From Nocardioides marinus (lineage in GTDB: Bacteria; Actinomycetota; Actinomycetes; Propionibacteriales; Nocardioidaceae), in the NCBI RefSeq assembly GCF_013408145.1, contig NZ_JACBZI010000001.1, positions 868,001-932,000 on the forward strand: a DNA stretch of 64,000 nt, read 5' to 3'. Below are positions 7,816 to 16,789 of this stretch, one piece after another. Positions within the stretch are counted from its first letter, which is position 1; each line of letters starts with the position of its first letter. The position numbers and the translations under genes were made by a program. The notes under the pieces are model-generated. The model ran no database searches, had not been told where the DNA came from, and saw only the letters and a program-made list of their open reading frames with translations.

Positions 7816-9363
7816 GTGCTCGACCTGCGTGTGCGTCGCGTCGACGCCGAGGGCGTCGGGCTCGTGGTGCTCGGCTCGGACCGGGTCGTCGACGTCCTCT
7901 TCGACGGGCGCCGCATCTGGTCCTTCTGGGTACGCCGCGACACCGAGCCGGGTCGCGGGGCGGCCCGGCCGGTCCGTTCGGTGGCCTGGCCGCCGGCCAT
8001 GCGCCCGCACCTGTCGGGCACGGGCGCGGTCACCCTTCGCGACCACGTCTCCGGGGCCGACGTATGGAGCGGCGAGGTCCGCTTCAGCCAGGACGACCGG
8101 CGCGTGGACTTCGTGGACCGTCAGGGGCACCCGATCGCCCTGGACAAGGCCAACCGGTTCAGCCCGGTGTTCTCCGAGCGGAGCGCCGCGGACCTCGACC
8201 CGCTGCTGGACGCGATGACCGAGCTGCTCGAGGTGCTCGGGGGCGCCGGGGTGGCCGCGTTCCCGGCGTACGGCACGCTGCTCGGGGCCGTGCGCGAGGG
8301 CGACTTCCTCGGTCACGACTCCGACGCCGACCTGGGCTACGTCTCCTCCCGCTCCACCCCGGTGGACGTGATCCGGGAGTCCTTCGAGCTGCAGCGCGTC
8401 GTGGCCGCCGCGGGCTTCCGCACCTACCGCTACAGCGGCCTGGCCTTCCGGGTGGACGTGGTCGAGGCCGACGGCGCCACCCGCTTCCTCGACGTCTTCG
8501 GCGGCTTCCTCGACGGTGGTCGGCTCTACCTCATGGGCGAGGTCGGCACCCCGTTCGAGCGCGGCTGGCTGCTGCCGCTGGGCACGGTGTCGCTGCGCGG
8601 GCGTGAGTACCCCGCCCCCGCGCGCCCCGAGAAGCTCCTCGAGGCGATGTACGGCCCGTCCTGGAAGGTGCCGGACCCGGCCTTCAAGTTCGAGACCCCC
8701 CGCGAGACCACCGAGGTGCTCAACCAGTGGTTCCGCGGCACCGGGCACGCCCGGCGGGACTGGGAGCGCCGCGCCGCCCAGCGTCGTCGTCGCCCCGTCC
8801 CCAAGGGGTCCTCGGCCCTGGCCAAGCAGCTGCGACGCACCGAGGCCGAGGGCACCGCCGTGCTCGACGTCGGTGCCGGGCGGGGGCGTGATGCCCTCTG
8901 GCTGGCCCGCCAGGGCTTCCCGACCACCGCCTACGACTTCGCCCCCCGGGGCCTGGAGAAGGCGCGCCGCACCGCGCGACGCCGGGACCTGCCGCTGGAG
9001 GTCCGCGGGCTGAACCTCGACGAGTGGCGCTGGGTGCTCAGCGAGGGCGCGCGGGTCAGCCGGTCCGGGGACGGGCCGCGGGCGATGCTGGCCCGCCACG
9101 TGCTCGACGCCACCGACGACCTGGGTCGGCAGTCGCTGGGCCGCCTGGCCTCGATGACCCTGCGCGGGGGTGGGCGTCTCTACGTCCAGACCTGGACCGG
9201 CAAGGGGCGCGGGGGAGCGGGTCTGGTGCCCGTGCGCACCCAGCAGGTGCGCAGGCTCGTGGAGCGGCACGGCGGCACCGTGCTCGACGTGTCGGAGTCG
9301 CCCGGTGGAGGATCGGACGGCGGCAAGGGATCGGTCGGAAAGGTGGTCGCGCAGTGGCGATGA
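7816..9363 (+). CDS. LicD-type phosphotransferase fused to a SAM methyltransferase
   Basis: A 515-residue two-domain protein. Residues 120-305 are LicD-like: AYGTLLGAVREGDFLGHDSD at about 151-170, the nucleotidyltransferase-fold motif with paired acidic residues. Relatives attach phosphocholine or similar phospho-substituents to surface glycans. After a basic linker, residues 335-515 form a class I methyltransferase with motif I VLDVGAGRGRDALWLA near 349-364. The first 115 residues are beta-rich and unassigned. It begins 8 bases after the PLD gene stop, and its stop overlaps the next start (ATGA), so it is part of a tight operon. The fusion would suit adding and then methylating an amino-alcohol head group, which is inference. 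Confidence 0.75.
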   Translation: MLDLRVRRVDAEGVGLVVLGSDRVVDVLFDGRRIWSFWVRRDTEPGRGAARPVRSVAWPPAMRPHLSGTGAVTLRDHVSGADVWSGEVRFSQDDRRVDFVDRQGHPIALDKANRFSPVFSERSAADLDPLLDAMTELLEVLGGAGVAAFPAYGTLLGAVREGDFLGHDSDADLGYVSSRSTPVDVIRESFELQRVVAAAGFRTYRYSGLAFRVDVVEADGATRFLDVFGGFLDGGRLYLMGEVGTPFERGWLLPLGTVSLRGREYPAPARPEKLLEAMYGPSWKVPDPAFKFETPRETTEVLNQWFRGTGHARRDWERRAAQRRRRPVPKGSSALAKQLRRTEAEGTAVLDVGAGRGRDALWLARQGFPTTAYDFAPRGLEKARRTARRRDLPLEVRGLNLDEWRWVLSEGARVSRSGDGPRAMLARHVLDATDDLGRQSLGRLASMTLRGGGRLYVQTWTGKGRGGAGLVPVRTQQVRRLVERHGGTVLDVSESPGGGSDGGKGSVGKVVAQWR

Positions 9364-9587
9364 AGCAGGGACTCAAGCAGGCACTGAAGCGGGTCGCGCC
9401 CGGCGGTGGCGACCAGGAGCTGGCCGAGCGGGTGGCCCGCCTCGAGCGCGAGGTCGCCGACCTGCGCCGGCACAACCTGCGGCTGGCCGAGCTGGCCGAC
9501 GTCGTGCAGGAGCTGCTGGTGCCGATGGCCCAGCGTGACCAGGAGCGGGTGGACGCGGCGATCGCCGCCTTTCAGGACGCCCTGTGA
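9360..9587 (+). CDS. Small coiled-coil protein
   Basis: A 75-residue protein beginning MKQGLKQALKRVAPGG, followed by heptad-patterned helix (LAERVARLEREVADLRRHNL, then LAELADVVQELLV). It has no signal peptide or membrane segment. The start overlaps the LicD-methyltransferase stop (ATGA), and the next sulfotransferase-like gene begins 13 bases later. It may be an oligomerisation or scaffold partner for neighbouring enzymes. I do not recognise a named family with certainty. Confidence 0.7.
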   Translation: MKQGLKQALKRVAPGGGDQELAERVARLEREVADLRRHNLRLAELADVVQELLVPMAQRDQERVDAAIAAFQDAL

Positions 9588-9600
9588 CCCGGGGAGTCCG

Positions 9601-10704
9601 GTGACGAAGCGGGCCTTCCTGCACCTCGGGCTGCCGAAGACCGCCACGACCTACCTGCAGACGATCCTGTGGGGCCAGCGCGACGCCGTGGCCGCCCAGG
9701 GGCTGCTGCTGCCCGGTCGGGAGCGGCGCGACCACCTGTGGGTCTCGCGCGTGGTGCGCGAGGAGCCGGAGCGCAAGCGGCGGCCCGAGCGCGAGCACGA
9801 GGCGATGGCCCGGGTGCTGGCCGACGTGGCCGCCTGGGACGGCGACGTGCTGGTCTCCCACGAGTTCTTCGCCGCGGCCTCGACGGCGCAGGCGCAGGCG
9901 TTCGTCGAGCAGCTGGCGGCGACCGGCCGTGAGGTGCACGTCGTCCTCACCGCCCGGGAGCCGCTGGGGCTGTTCACGGCCAGCTGGCAGGAGAGCCTGA
10001 AGAACCGCAGCACCACCGCCCTGCGTGACTACGGCCGCAGCGAGTCGCAGAGCCCCCAGGACATCTGGGACTGGCGCACCCTGGACCTCTCCCTGGTGCT
10101 GGAGCGCTGGCTGGAGGCGGTGCCCGCCGACCGCACCCACGTGCTGCCGCTGGACCGGTCCGCGGACCGCGAGGAGATCTGGCGCCGGTTCGCCGGGGTG
10201 GTCGGCCTGGACCCGACGGCGGTGGACGTGTCCGGCTCCTTCCCCAACGAGTCGATGGGGGTGGTCGAGGCCGAGCTGCTGCGGCGCGTCAACGCCCACC
10301 TCGGTGACTTCCGCTCCGCCTTCGACCGGGGCGTGTGGATCCGCACCTACCTGGCCGACGAGCGGCTGGTCACCCGCGGCGGGGAGCGGTTCTGGCCCTA
10401 CCCCGACCAGGTCGAGGACTGCCGGGCCCGCGGTGAGCGCGCCGTCGCCCTGCTGGCCGAGCGCGGCGTGGACCTGGTCGGCGACCCCGCGTGGCTGCGG
10501 GTCCCCGAGACGCTCGAGCAGCGTCGTACGCCGGAGACGGTGAGCGACACCGAGGTCGCCGACGCCGCGGCCGAGGTGATCGCGGGCCTGCTCGGCGACG
10601 TGCGGGCCATGAAGGCCGAGCGCGGCGCGGGTGCGGGGGACCGCCCCGCGGGCAGGCGCAGCCTGCTCAGTCGCCTGCGGGGGCGACGGTCGCCGTCGCG
10701 CTGA
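9601..10704 (+). CDS. Sulfotransferase-like P-loop protein (paralog 2 of 3)
   Basis: A 367-residue paralog of the proteins at 4154 and 15664. The N-terminal LHLGLPKTATTYLQTILWG is the phosphosulfate-binding loop. VHVVLTAREPLGLFTASWQE and the block ELLRRVNAHLGDF match the sisters. The tail is basic (RSLLSRLRGRRSPSR), unlike the acidic tail of paralog 1. The GTG at 9601 was chosen because GGGGAG lies 5-6 bases upstream and the P-loop begins at residue 6. It follows the coiled-coil gene within one operon and overlaps the opposing EEP gene by 38 bases at the 3' end. Confidence 0.75.
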   Translation: MTKRAFLHLGLPKTATTYLQTILWGQRDAVAAQGLLLPGRERRDHLWVSRVVREEPERKRRPEREHEAMARVLADVAAWDGDVLVSHEFFAAASTAQAQAFVEQLAATGREVHVVLTAREPLGLFTASWQESLKNRSTTALRDYGRSESQSPQDIWDWRTLDLSLVLERWLEAVPADRTHVLPLDRSADREEIWRRFAGVVGLDPTAVDVSGSFPNESMGVVEAELLRRVNAHLGDFRSAFDRGVWIRTYLADERLVTRGGERFWPYPDQVEDCRARGERAVALLAERGVDLVGDPAWLRVPETLEQRRTPETVSDTEVADAAAEVIAGLLGDVRAMKAERGAGAGDRPAGRRSLLSRLRGRRSPSR

Positions 10705-11749
10705 TGTAGAAGTGGTCGCTGATGCGTCGGTTGACCGTGGACTCGTCGATGACGTAGCCGCTGAAGGAGACGTCGGGGCTGCCGACGATCCAGTCGACGG
10801 GCATCCGGCCCGGCGGACGGCACCCGCCGGACGTGCTCCCGCCCACGGCGGCGACGAAGCCGGTGGGGGGCAGGAACGCGCAGAAGAAGGCGGCCCGGTC
10901 GTTCATGTCGCCGGTGACGAACACCGGGAGCCCGCTCTCGCGCAGGGCGTTGACCTCGGCCACCCCGCGCCGCCACCCGGCCACGCGGGTGGAGGTGTTG
11001 CGGGCGTCGTGGCCGGCGGAGGGGTGCATGTTGACGACGTAGAACTCGCGCTGCGTGGGCCGGTCGCGCAGGCGCACGACCGTCTGGGGACGGGTGCGGT
11101 TCATGAAGACGATCGGGAAGGTCGAGCCGGAGACGAGCTCGAAGCGGCTGGGGTCCCACAGCACGGTGTTGTCGGGGTCGGCGGCACCGGGGCCGGGGTA
11201 GCCCGCGAAGCCGGTCATCCGCATGATCGTGCCGAGCTGGTCGGGCTTGGCCTCCTGCAGGCCGATGACGTCGGTGCCGTGGCTGCGCAGCACGCCGACG
11301 CCCTGCGGGGTACGGGTGCCGGCGGCAGGGAAGCTGCGCCGCGCCCCGCCGGGGCCGGTGTGGTTGCTGCCGAGCACGTTGAACGAGGCGATCTGGAACG
11401 AGAACGGCTGTGCTGCCCGCTTGGCAGCGATCCGCTCGGCCTTCAGCCGCGCCTTGCGCTGCTCCTCCTGGCGCCGCAGCTCGGCCTTGCGGGCCCTGGT
11501 GAGCCGCAGCTCCTGGCCCGCCACGACGGGCTGGGGGGCGTCCTCGAGCAGCGCGGCGGTCATCGCTCCGCTGATGCTCATGCCGACCGTGCGCTGCGCG
11601 GGAGGGTCCTCGGCGAACGGGTCGACGACGCCGGCGGCGGTGACGCCACCGGCCACGAGCGCCACGGCGATGACCGCGGGCACCAGTCGCCGCACTAGAC
11701 TCCGGGAGGCACGTGGGGTCGGGGCGCGGTGCTTGCTGGGGTCCGACAT
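10667..11749 (-). CDS. Exported EEP-fold (endonuclease/exonuclease/phosphatase) protein
   Basis: A 360-residue protein. Residues 1-20 are basic, 21-43 form a membrane anchor or uncleaved signal (LVPAVIAVALVAGGVTAAGVV), and 80-115 form a charged helix (KAELRRQEEQRKARLKAERI). The EEP domain follows. It shows the Asn motif (IASFNVLGSN), the metal-binding Glu (IGLQEAK), GDMNDR, and the C-terminal SDH. All catalytic positions I can check are present, so a Mg2+-dependent phosphodiesterase or phosphatase outside the membrane is likely. Lipid, nucleic acid and glycan phosphodiesters are all possible substrates. Confidence 0.8.
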   Translation of the reverse strand: MSDPSKHRAPTPRASRSLVRRLVPAVIAVALVAGGVTAAGVVDPFAEDPPAQRTVGMSISGAMTAALLEDAPQPVVAGQELRLTRARKAELRRQEEQRKARLKAERIAAKRAAQPFSFQIASFNVLGSNHTGPGGARRSFPAAGTRTPQGVGVLRSHGTDVIGLQEAKPDQLGTIMRMTGFAGYPGPGAADPDNTVLWDPSRFELVSGSTFPIVFMNRTRPQTVVRLRDRPTQREFYVVNMHPSAGHDARNTSTRVAGWRRGVAEVNALRESGLPVFVTGDMNDRAAFFCAFLPPTGFVAAVGGSTSGGCRPPGRMPVDWIVGSPDVSFSGYVIDESTVNRRISDHFYISATATVAPAGD

Positions 11750-11791
11750 GACCGGGTGAGTCTACCTGAGCCTGAACCAGTCGGAGGAGCG

Positions 11792-13894
11792 ATGCGGAGC
11801 GACGTCCAGGGCCTCCGCGCCGTCGCGGTCCTGCTCGTGGTCGTCGCCCACCTCGGCGTCGACGCGGTCTCCGGGGGCTACCTCGGGGTCGACGTCTTCT
11901 TCGTCATCTCCGGCTTCCTGATCACCGGGCTGCTGCTGCGGGCACGCGAGCGCCCCGACGCCCCCGGGCTGGGCGGCGCCCTGGTGGACTTCTACGCCCG
12001 TCGCGCCCGTCGTATCCTCCCCGCAGCCACGGTCGTGCTGGTCGCCACCTGCGGCATCTCCGCCCTGGTCCTGCCAGTCGTGCGGGTGGGGGAGATCCTC
12101 ACCGACGCGTGGTGGTCGGCGCTGTTCGCCGCCAACATCCGCTTCGCGCTGGTCGAGACCGACTACTTCGCCGAGGGGCGGCCGGTCTCCCCGTTGCAGC
12201 ACTACTGGTCGCTGTCGGTGGAGGAGCAGTTCTACCTCGTCTGGCCGGTGCTGCTGCTGGTGGTCGCCGGGCTGTCGCTGCGCCGGCGCCGCGACCCGGT
12301 AACCGCGGTCCAGCACGTCCTGACGGTGCTGGTGCTCGCCTCCCTCGCGTGGTCGGCCTGGGCGACCTACGCCTCGCCCGACACCGCCTACTTCTCGACG
12401 CTGACCCGCGGCTGGCAGCTGGGAGCGGGCGCGCTGCTCGCCGTCGTCCTGCACCGTCGTACGACGGTGGGCCGGCGCCCGGGGGTGCTCGCGGTGCTCG
12501 GGTTGCTGCTCGTCGTGGCCTCGGCGCTGGTGCTGACGCCGGCCTCCCCGGTCCCCGGCGTGGTGGCGCTGCCCGCGGTGGCCGGCACCGTCCTGCTGCT
12601 GCTCGCCGGCGCCCAGCCCGGTGGGGAGCGCACCTGGGTGGCCCGCGGGCTGTCCGTCCGCCCGATGCAGGTCGTGGGCGACTGGTCCTACTCGATCTAC
12701 CTGTGGCACTTCCCGGTGATCATCGTGGCGCGCAGCCACCTCGGTGGCCTGTCGCCGGCGGCCGCCGTGGTCTGCGTGGTGGTCATCGGGGTGCTCAGCG
12801 GGCTGACCTACCACCTGGTGGAGCAGCCGTTCCGTCGTCGGGGGAGCCGCTGGGACCTCGCCCGCTGGGCGGTGCCGATGTACCCCGCGGCCGTCGCCGT
12901 GCTCGCCCTGGGCGTGCTCGCCTCGCAGACCTGGCTCGACCACCGGGTGGACTCCACCCGCAGCAACCCGGCCGTGGCGCCGGCCGACTACGCCGACGCC
13001 GACCTGAGCCGCGACCCCGTCCGGGCGCTGGTGCAGGCCTCGGTGCTGGCCGCGGAGGACGGGCGGCCGATCCCCGGTCGTCTGGTGCCGGGGCTGCTCG
13101 ACATCCGCCGCGACACCGCGTCGCTGGGCGAGTGCGACTACCGCTCGGGCACCCGGCAGCTGTGCGCCGAGGGCGACCCCGACGCCGAGCGGACCATCGT
13201 GCTGGCCGGGGACTCGCACGCGCGCGCCTGGAGCCCGGCCGTGCGGGCCCTGGGGGAGCGCCTGGGCTACCGCGTCCACACCTTGGCCTACACCGGCTGC
13301 CCGACCAACGCCGCGATCCGCCTGGACCCGGAGACCGGCCGGCACTGGGAGGCCTGCGAGGACTTCGTGGAGTTCACCCAGCAGACCGTGCGCGACCTCC
13401 GGCCCGACCTGGTGCTGGTCTCCAACGCCCCGCTGGCCCCGGTCGAGGACGTCGACTCGGGCGAGGTCGTCACCAAGGGCGAGGGACGCGAGGCCTACGC
13501 GGCCGCCGTCGACCGCGGTCTCGAGGTGGCGCTGGCCGAGCTCGCCGAGAGCGCCGGTCGGGTCGTGCTGCTGGCCAACACCCCCAAGCTGCCGCGGGAG
13601 CAGGCGGTCTGCCTCTCCCGCGCCGACGACCTCGGGGACTGCCTGCTCTCGCCCGAGCGCGGCCCCCGGAAGCTGCAGCGCGGGTTCATGGACGTGGCGG
13701 CGGGCCTGGGGCTGGAGACCGTCGACGCCGAGAAGTGGTTCTGCGAGCGGCGCCGGTGCCCCTCGGTGGTGGGCAGCTTCGTGACGATGCGCGACTCCGA
13801 GCACATGACGACCGCCTACTCGGTGCACCTCGCCGACGCCCTGGCTCAGGAGCTGCGTCTCGAGGCCGATCGCCCTGGTGAGGAGCGCTCGTGA
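11792..13894 (+). CDS. OafA/YrhL-type acyltransferase with C-terminal SGNH domain
   Basis: A 700-residue integral membrane enzyme that O-acylates surface polysaccharide or peptidoglycan. The N-terminal acyltransferase-3 domain shows DVQGLRAVAVLLVVVAHLG, GGYLGVDVFFVISGFLITG and SVEEQFYLVWP, with about ten hydrophobic segments up to residue 400. The periplasmic SGNH-like domain (about 460-700) has VLAGDSHARAW with the serine nucleophile; a partner His near the end (DSEHMTT) is plausible. The ATG at 11792 is preceded by GGAGGAG. It is transcribed away from the opposing EEP gene, with a roughly 40-base shared upstream region. Confidence 0.88.
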   Translation: MRSDVQGLRAVAVLLVVVAHLGVDAVSGGYLGVDVFFVISGFLITGLLLRARERPDAPGLGGALVDFYARRARRILPAATVVLVATCGISALVLPVVRVGEILTDAWWSALFAANIRFALVETDYFAEGRPVSPLQHYWSLSVEEQFYLVWPVLLLVVAGLSLRRRRDPVTAVQHVLTVLVLASLAWSAWATYASPDTAYFSTLTRGWQLGAGALLAVVLHRRTTVGRRPGVLAVLGLLLVVASALVLTPASPVPGVVALPAVAGTVLLLLAGAQPGGERTWVARGLSVRPMQVVGDWSYSIYLWHFPVIIVARSHLGGLSPAAAVVCVVVIGVLSGLTYHLVEQPFRRRGSRWDLARWAVPMYPAAVAVLALGVLASQTWLDHRVDSTRSNPAVAPADYADADLSRDPVRALVQASVLAAEDGRPIPGRLVPGLLDIRRDTASLGECDYRSGTRQLCAEGDPDAERTIVLAGDSHARAWSPAVRALGERLGYRVHTLAYTGCPTNAAIRLDPETGRHWEACEDFVEFTQQTVRDLRPDLVLVSNAPLAPVEDVDSGEVVTKGEGREAYAAAVDRGLEVALAELAESAGRVVLLANTPKLPREQAVCLSRADDLGDCLLSPERGPRKLQRGFMDVAAGLGLETVDAEKWFCERRRCPSVVGSFVTMRDSEHMTTAYSVHLADALAQELRLEADRPGEERS

Positions 13895-14031
13895 GGAGCG
13901 CGGGCGGGCGCCGGAGAATTACACGTCTGTAGTTGTCGCGCACGTCTTGTCGTGTGGCCTGTGTTGCTGTTGTGATTCCTGTGACGAGGGCGCACGGAGC
14001 GCCCTCGCCTGCTGCGAGACGAGGAGTCGAG
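13895..14031 (+). promoter_or_regulatory. Promoter/leader region with a perfect 9-bp hairpin
   Basis: This gap is richer in T than its surroundings and must hold the promoter of the EEP-PLD gene. A perfect inverted repeat (CGAGGGCGC at 13985-13993, GCGCCCTCG at 13999-14007, 5-base loop) lies about 25 bases before the start. The Shine-Dalgarno GAGGAG follows at 14021. The hairpin could be a leader RNA element or an operator. Confidence 0.45.
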
Positions 14032-15654
14032 ATGATGCTGCGCGGGGCCCTGGCGACCGGACTGAGTGCTGCCGTGGCGACCGCCGGCGTCGCCGCGCTG
14101 GCGGTCACCGCCGGACCCGTGGGTGGCCTGCGCGGTGCCCCCGGGGACCTCGCGCTCGCCGCGGCGACCGGGTGCGCGAGCGAGCCCGACCCGACGACGT
14201 ACACCCCCACGCCGACCCCGACCAGCAGCCCGACCGCGAGCGCCAGCCCGACCGCCGGCCCGACCGCCAGTGCCAGCCCTGCGAAGGCCACCTCCGCGCC
14301 GACCGCCACGACCGAGCCCGAGCCCACCACGGCCCCGGAGCCGGTGACCTCGGTCGAGATGGTGCAGGCCAACATCAAGTCCGGCACCGTGCTGAAGAAG
14401 TTCAAGGCCGACCTGCGCAAGGTCTTCCGCACCTGCCCGGACTTCGTGACCTTCAACGAGGTCCCGATGCGCCAGCCGCAGTACCTCGCCCCGACCGGCT
14501 ACGACATCTTCCGCACCCCGGGGCAGTACACCGGTGCCAACCCGGTGGTGTGGCGCACCGACCGCTGGGTCCCCGAGGCCCGCGGGACGACGATGATCAG
14601 CAACAAGCAGGGCTACGGCAAGGGCCAGCACGTCATGTGGGGCGTGCGCTACGCCAACTGGGTGACCCTGCGCTCGATCGACGGCAAGCAGACGGTCTCG
14701 GTCGTGGCGGTGCACATCGCCCCCAAGTCGGCGCGCACCACCAAGCTGCTCGGTCCCTCGATCCAGCGCCTCGGCGCGCTGGTCGGGCAGCTCAGCGGCA
14801 GCGGCCCGGTGCTCGTGGGCGGTGACTTCAACCGTCACTACAAGTCCTCGGAGTACCCCCGCGCGCTGCTCGACGCGGCCCGCCTCAACGCGGTCTACGA
14901 CCTCTCCGGACGCTACGAGCCCACCGGGGACCACCACGGCGCCACCATCGACTACGTCATGGTGCGCCCCGCCGAGGCCTTCTCCGTGCTCTCCCAGCGC
15001 ACCCGCGAGCTCAACTCCGACCACGACGCCGTCGTCGTCGAGCTGTCGCTGCCGGAGCAGACCGTCGGCGAGCCGGTGATCAGCTTCTCGGCCGGCACCA
15101 CCGTCAACGACCCGGCCTCGGTGTCCCAGCGCGGTCGCAGCACCGTCATCCGCTCCATCCAGGGCGTCGTGAAGGCCGTGCCGGCCGGTGAGGAGCTGCG
15201 GGTGCGCACCTCCTCCCTCGACGTACGCCGGGTGGCGGCCAAGCTGCTGGCCGCGGCCCGCCGCGGGGTGACCGTCAAGGTCGTCACCGGGACCACCGAC
15301 TCCACGACCCCGGAGCGCTGGCTGACCAAGCAGCTCGCGGAGGTCCCGGGCTCCTACGTGCGGCACCGCCCCGACGCCTTCGAGCCCGGCCAGACGTCCT
15401 CCGTGCTGCTCGCGTCCCGCGCCGGCATCACGCCCTGGACCTCGCTGTCCCTGGACCGCGGCCTGTCCCGGACGATGGTGAGCCAGCGCACCGTGCTGCG
15501 CCTGGAGACGAAGAAGAAGGCCTACAAGAAGCAGGTCCGCGCCTTCGAGGCTGATGCGGCCCCGCCCTCGGCCGAGCCGACCGAGCCGACCGGTGAGCCC
15601 ACGGCCGAGCCCACCGGGGACGCGCCGGGCGCCGAGGAGACCGCGGCCCCCTAG
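14032..15654 (+). CDS. Secreted EEP-fold protein with degenerate PLD-like C-terminus
   Basis: A 540-residue protein. Residues 1-45 are a signal peptide. A Thr/Pro/Ser-rich linker follows (about 50-110, TPTPTPTSSPTASASPT), typical of secreted actinobacterial proteins. The EEP domain (about 110-340) has MVQANIKSG, FVTFNEVPM, GGDFNRHY and the terminal SDH. From about 360 a second region (TVIRSIQGVVKAVPAGEELR, then VTVKVVTGTTDS) reads like a PLD half-domain, but no HxKx4D motif is visible. The ATG at 14032 has GAGGAG upstream; the next codon is also ATG. The acidic, repetitive C-terminus (EPTEPTGEPTAEPTG) ends in TAG, which overlaps the next promoter. Confidence 0.75.
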   Translation: MMLRGALATGLSAAVATAGVAALAVTAGPVGGLRGAPGDLALAAATGCASEPDPTTYTPTPTPTSSPTASASPTAGPTASASPAKATSAPTATTEPEPTTAPEPVTSVEMVQANIKSGTVLKKFKADLRKVFRTCPDFVTFNEVPMRQPQYLAPTGYDIFRTPGQYTGANPVVWRTDRWVPEARGTTMISNKQGYGKGQHVMWGVRYANWVTLRSIDGKQTVSVVAVHIAPKSARTTKLLGPSIQRLGALVGQLSGSGPVLVGGDFNRHYKSSEYPRALLDAARLNAVYDLSGRYEPTGDHHGATIDYVMVRPAEAFSVLSQRTRELNSDHDAVVVELSLPEQTVGEPVISFSAGTTVNDPASVSQRGRSTVIRSIQGVVKAVPAGEELRVRTSSLDVRRVAAKLLAAARRGVTVKVVTGTTDSTTPERWLTKQLAEVPGSYVRHRPDAFEPGQTSSVLLASRAGITPWTSLSLDRGLSRTMVSQRTVLRLETKKKAYKKQVRAFEADAAPPSAEPTEPTGEPTAEPTGDAPGAEETAAP

Positions 15655-15663
15655 GGTGTGCGC
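15652..15663 (+). promoter_or_regulatory. Leaderless-type promoter formed by the preceding stop codon
   Basis: TAGGGT at 15652-15657, 6 bases, then GTG at 15664. The TAG is the stop of the EEP-PLD gene. Confidence 0.55.
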
Positions 15664-16770
15664 GTGACCCGCCCGCTCTACCTCCACATCGGTCTGCAGA
15701 AGACCGGCACGTCGTACCTCCAGGGACTCTTCCTCGGCTCCGTCGACGCGCTGCGCGAGGCCGGGCTCGACGTCTACCCGACGCAGCGCCGAGCGGCGTA
15801 CTGGCTGATGCTCGACGTGCGCGACCGGTTCCGCCCCCACGACCCGGCGCAGGCCCGCGAGGTCCTGCGTGACCTGCCCGGCAACCTCGACGCGGCGCAG
15901 GGCCGCGCGGCGCTGGTCTCGGAGGAGTCCTTCTCGCCGGCCGAGGACGCACAGATCCAGCGGCTGCTCGCGGCCTGCTCGGACCGCGAGGTGCACGTCG
16001 TGGTGACCGCGCGCGACCTCGGTCGCCAGATCCCCTCGGTGTGGCAGCAGGGGCTGCAGTCCGGCCGGGCGATGACCTTCCCCGACTACCTCGCGCGCCT
16101 GCACAAGACGCAGGGCACGCCCGCCCCGATCTGGTGGCAGAAGGACCTGCCCGCGGTGCTGGAGAAGTGGACGCGGCACGTCCCGGCCGAGCGGATCCAC
16201 GTCGTCACCGTGCCGCCGCCGGGTGCCGACAAGGGGCTGCTGCTGGAGCGCTTCTGCTCCGTGCTCGGGATCGACGCCGGGCTGCTCGACCAGTCCTCGG
16301 TCGGCCGGGCCAACAGGGGGCTGCGCCTGGAGCAGGCCGAGGTGCTGCGCCGGGTCAACGCGGGCATCCCCGACGACCTCAAGCGCCGCGACGTCTACGG
16401 CGACGTGGGCAAGCGCGGCTTCTCGGTGAAGGTGCTCGGCGGGGCCGAGGGACGCCCCATCCTGCTGCCGGAGAGCGAGCGGGCGTGGTGCGAGGAGCTG
16501 TCGCGTCGCTACGTCGAGCACGTGCGCGCCGGCGGCTACCACGTGGTCGGCGACGTCGAGGACCTCCTGCCGCGCGACTCGGCCTTCGCGCCCGACGAGC
16601 AGGAGGTCACCGAGGAGCAGGTCGCCCAGGTGGCGGTCGACGCCCTCACCACGATGGTCTCGCGCCAGCTCGTCACGCACCGCAGGCGCAAGGACCGGGC
16701 GGCGGCCGAGGCCGCCGAGCGGGCCGCCCGCGGCTGGCGGGGTCGGCTGCGGCGGATGCTGCGCGTCTGA
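15664..16770 (+). CDS. Sulfotransferase-like P-loop protein (paralog 3 of 3)
   Basis: A 368-residue paralog of the proteins at 4154 and 9601. LYLHIGLQKTGTSYLQGLFL at the N-terminus is the phosphosulfate-binding loop. VHVVVTARDLGRQIPSVWQQ is nearly identical to the same block of paralog 1. Further shared blocks are VLEKWTRHVPAERIHVV and AEVLRRVNAGIPD. The GTG at 15664 was preferred over the in-frame GTG at 15658 because it sits 6 bases after the TAGGGT hexamer. The basic C-terminus is RRKDRAAAEAAERAARGWRG. The acceptor is unknown. It converges on the third EEP gene with a 19-base gap. Confidence 0.75.
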   Translation: MTRPLYLHIGLQKTGTSYLQGLFLGSVDALREAGLDVYPTQRRAAYWLMLDVRDRFRPHDPAQAREVLRDLPGNLDAAQGRAALVSEESFSPAEDAQIQRLLAACSDREVHVVVTARDLGRQIPSVWQQGLQSGRAMTFPDYLARLHKTQGTPAPIWWQKDLPAVLEKWTRHVPAERIHVVTVPPPGADKGLLLERFCSVLGIDAGLLDQSSVGRANRGLRLEQAEVLRRVNAGIPDDLKRRDVYGDVGKRGFSVKVLGGAEGRPILLPESERAWCEELSRRYVEHVRAGGYHVVGDVEDLLPRDSAFAPDEQEVTEEQVAQVAVDALTTMVSRQLVTHRRRKDRAAAEAAERAARGWRGRLRRMLRV

Positions 16771-16789
16771 GGCCGGTGGCCCCACGCCG

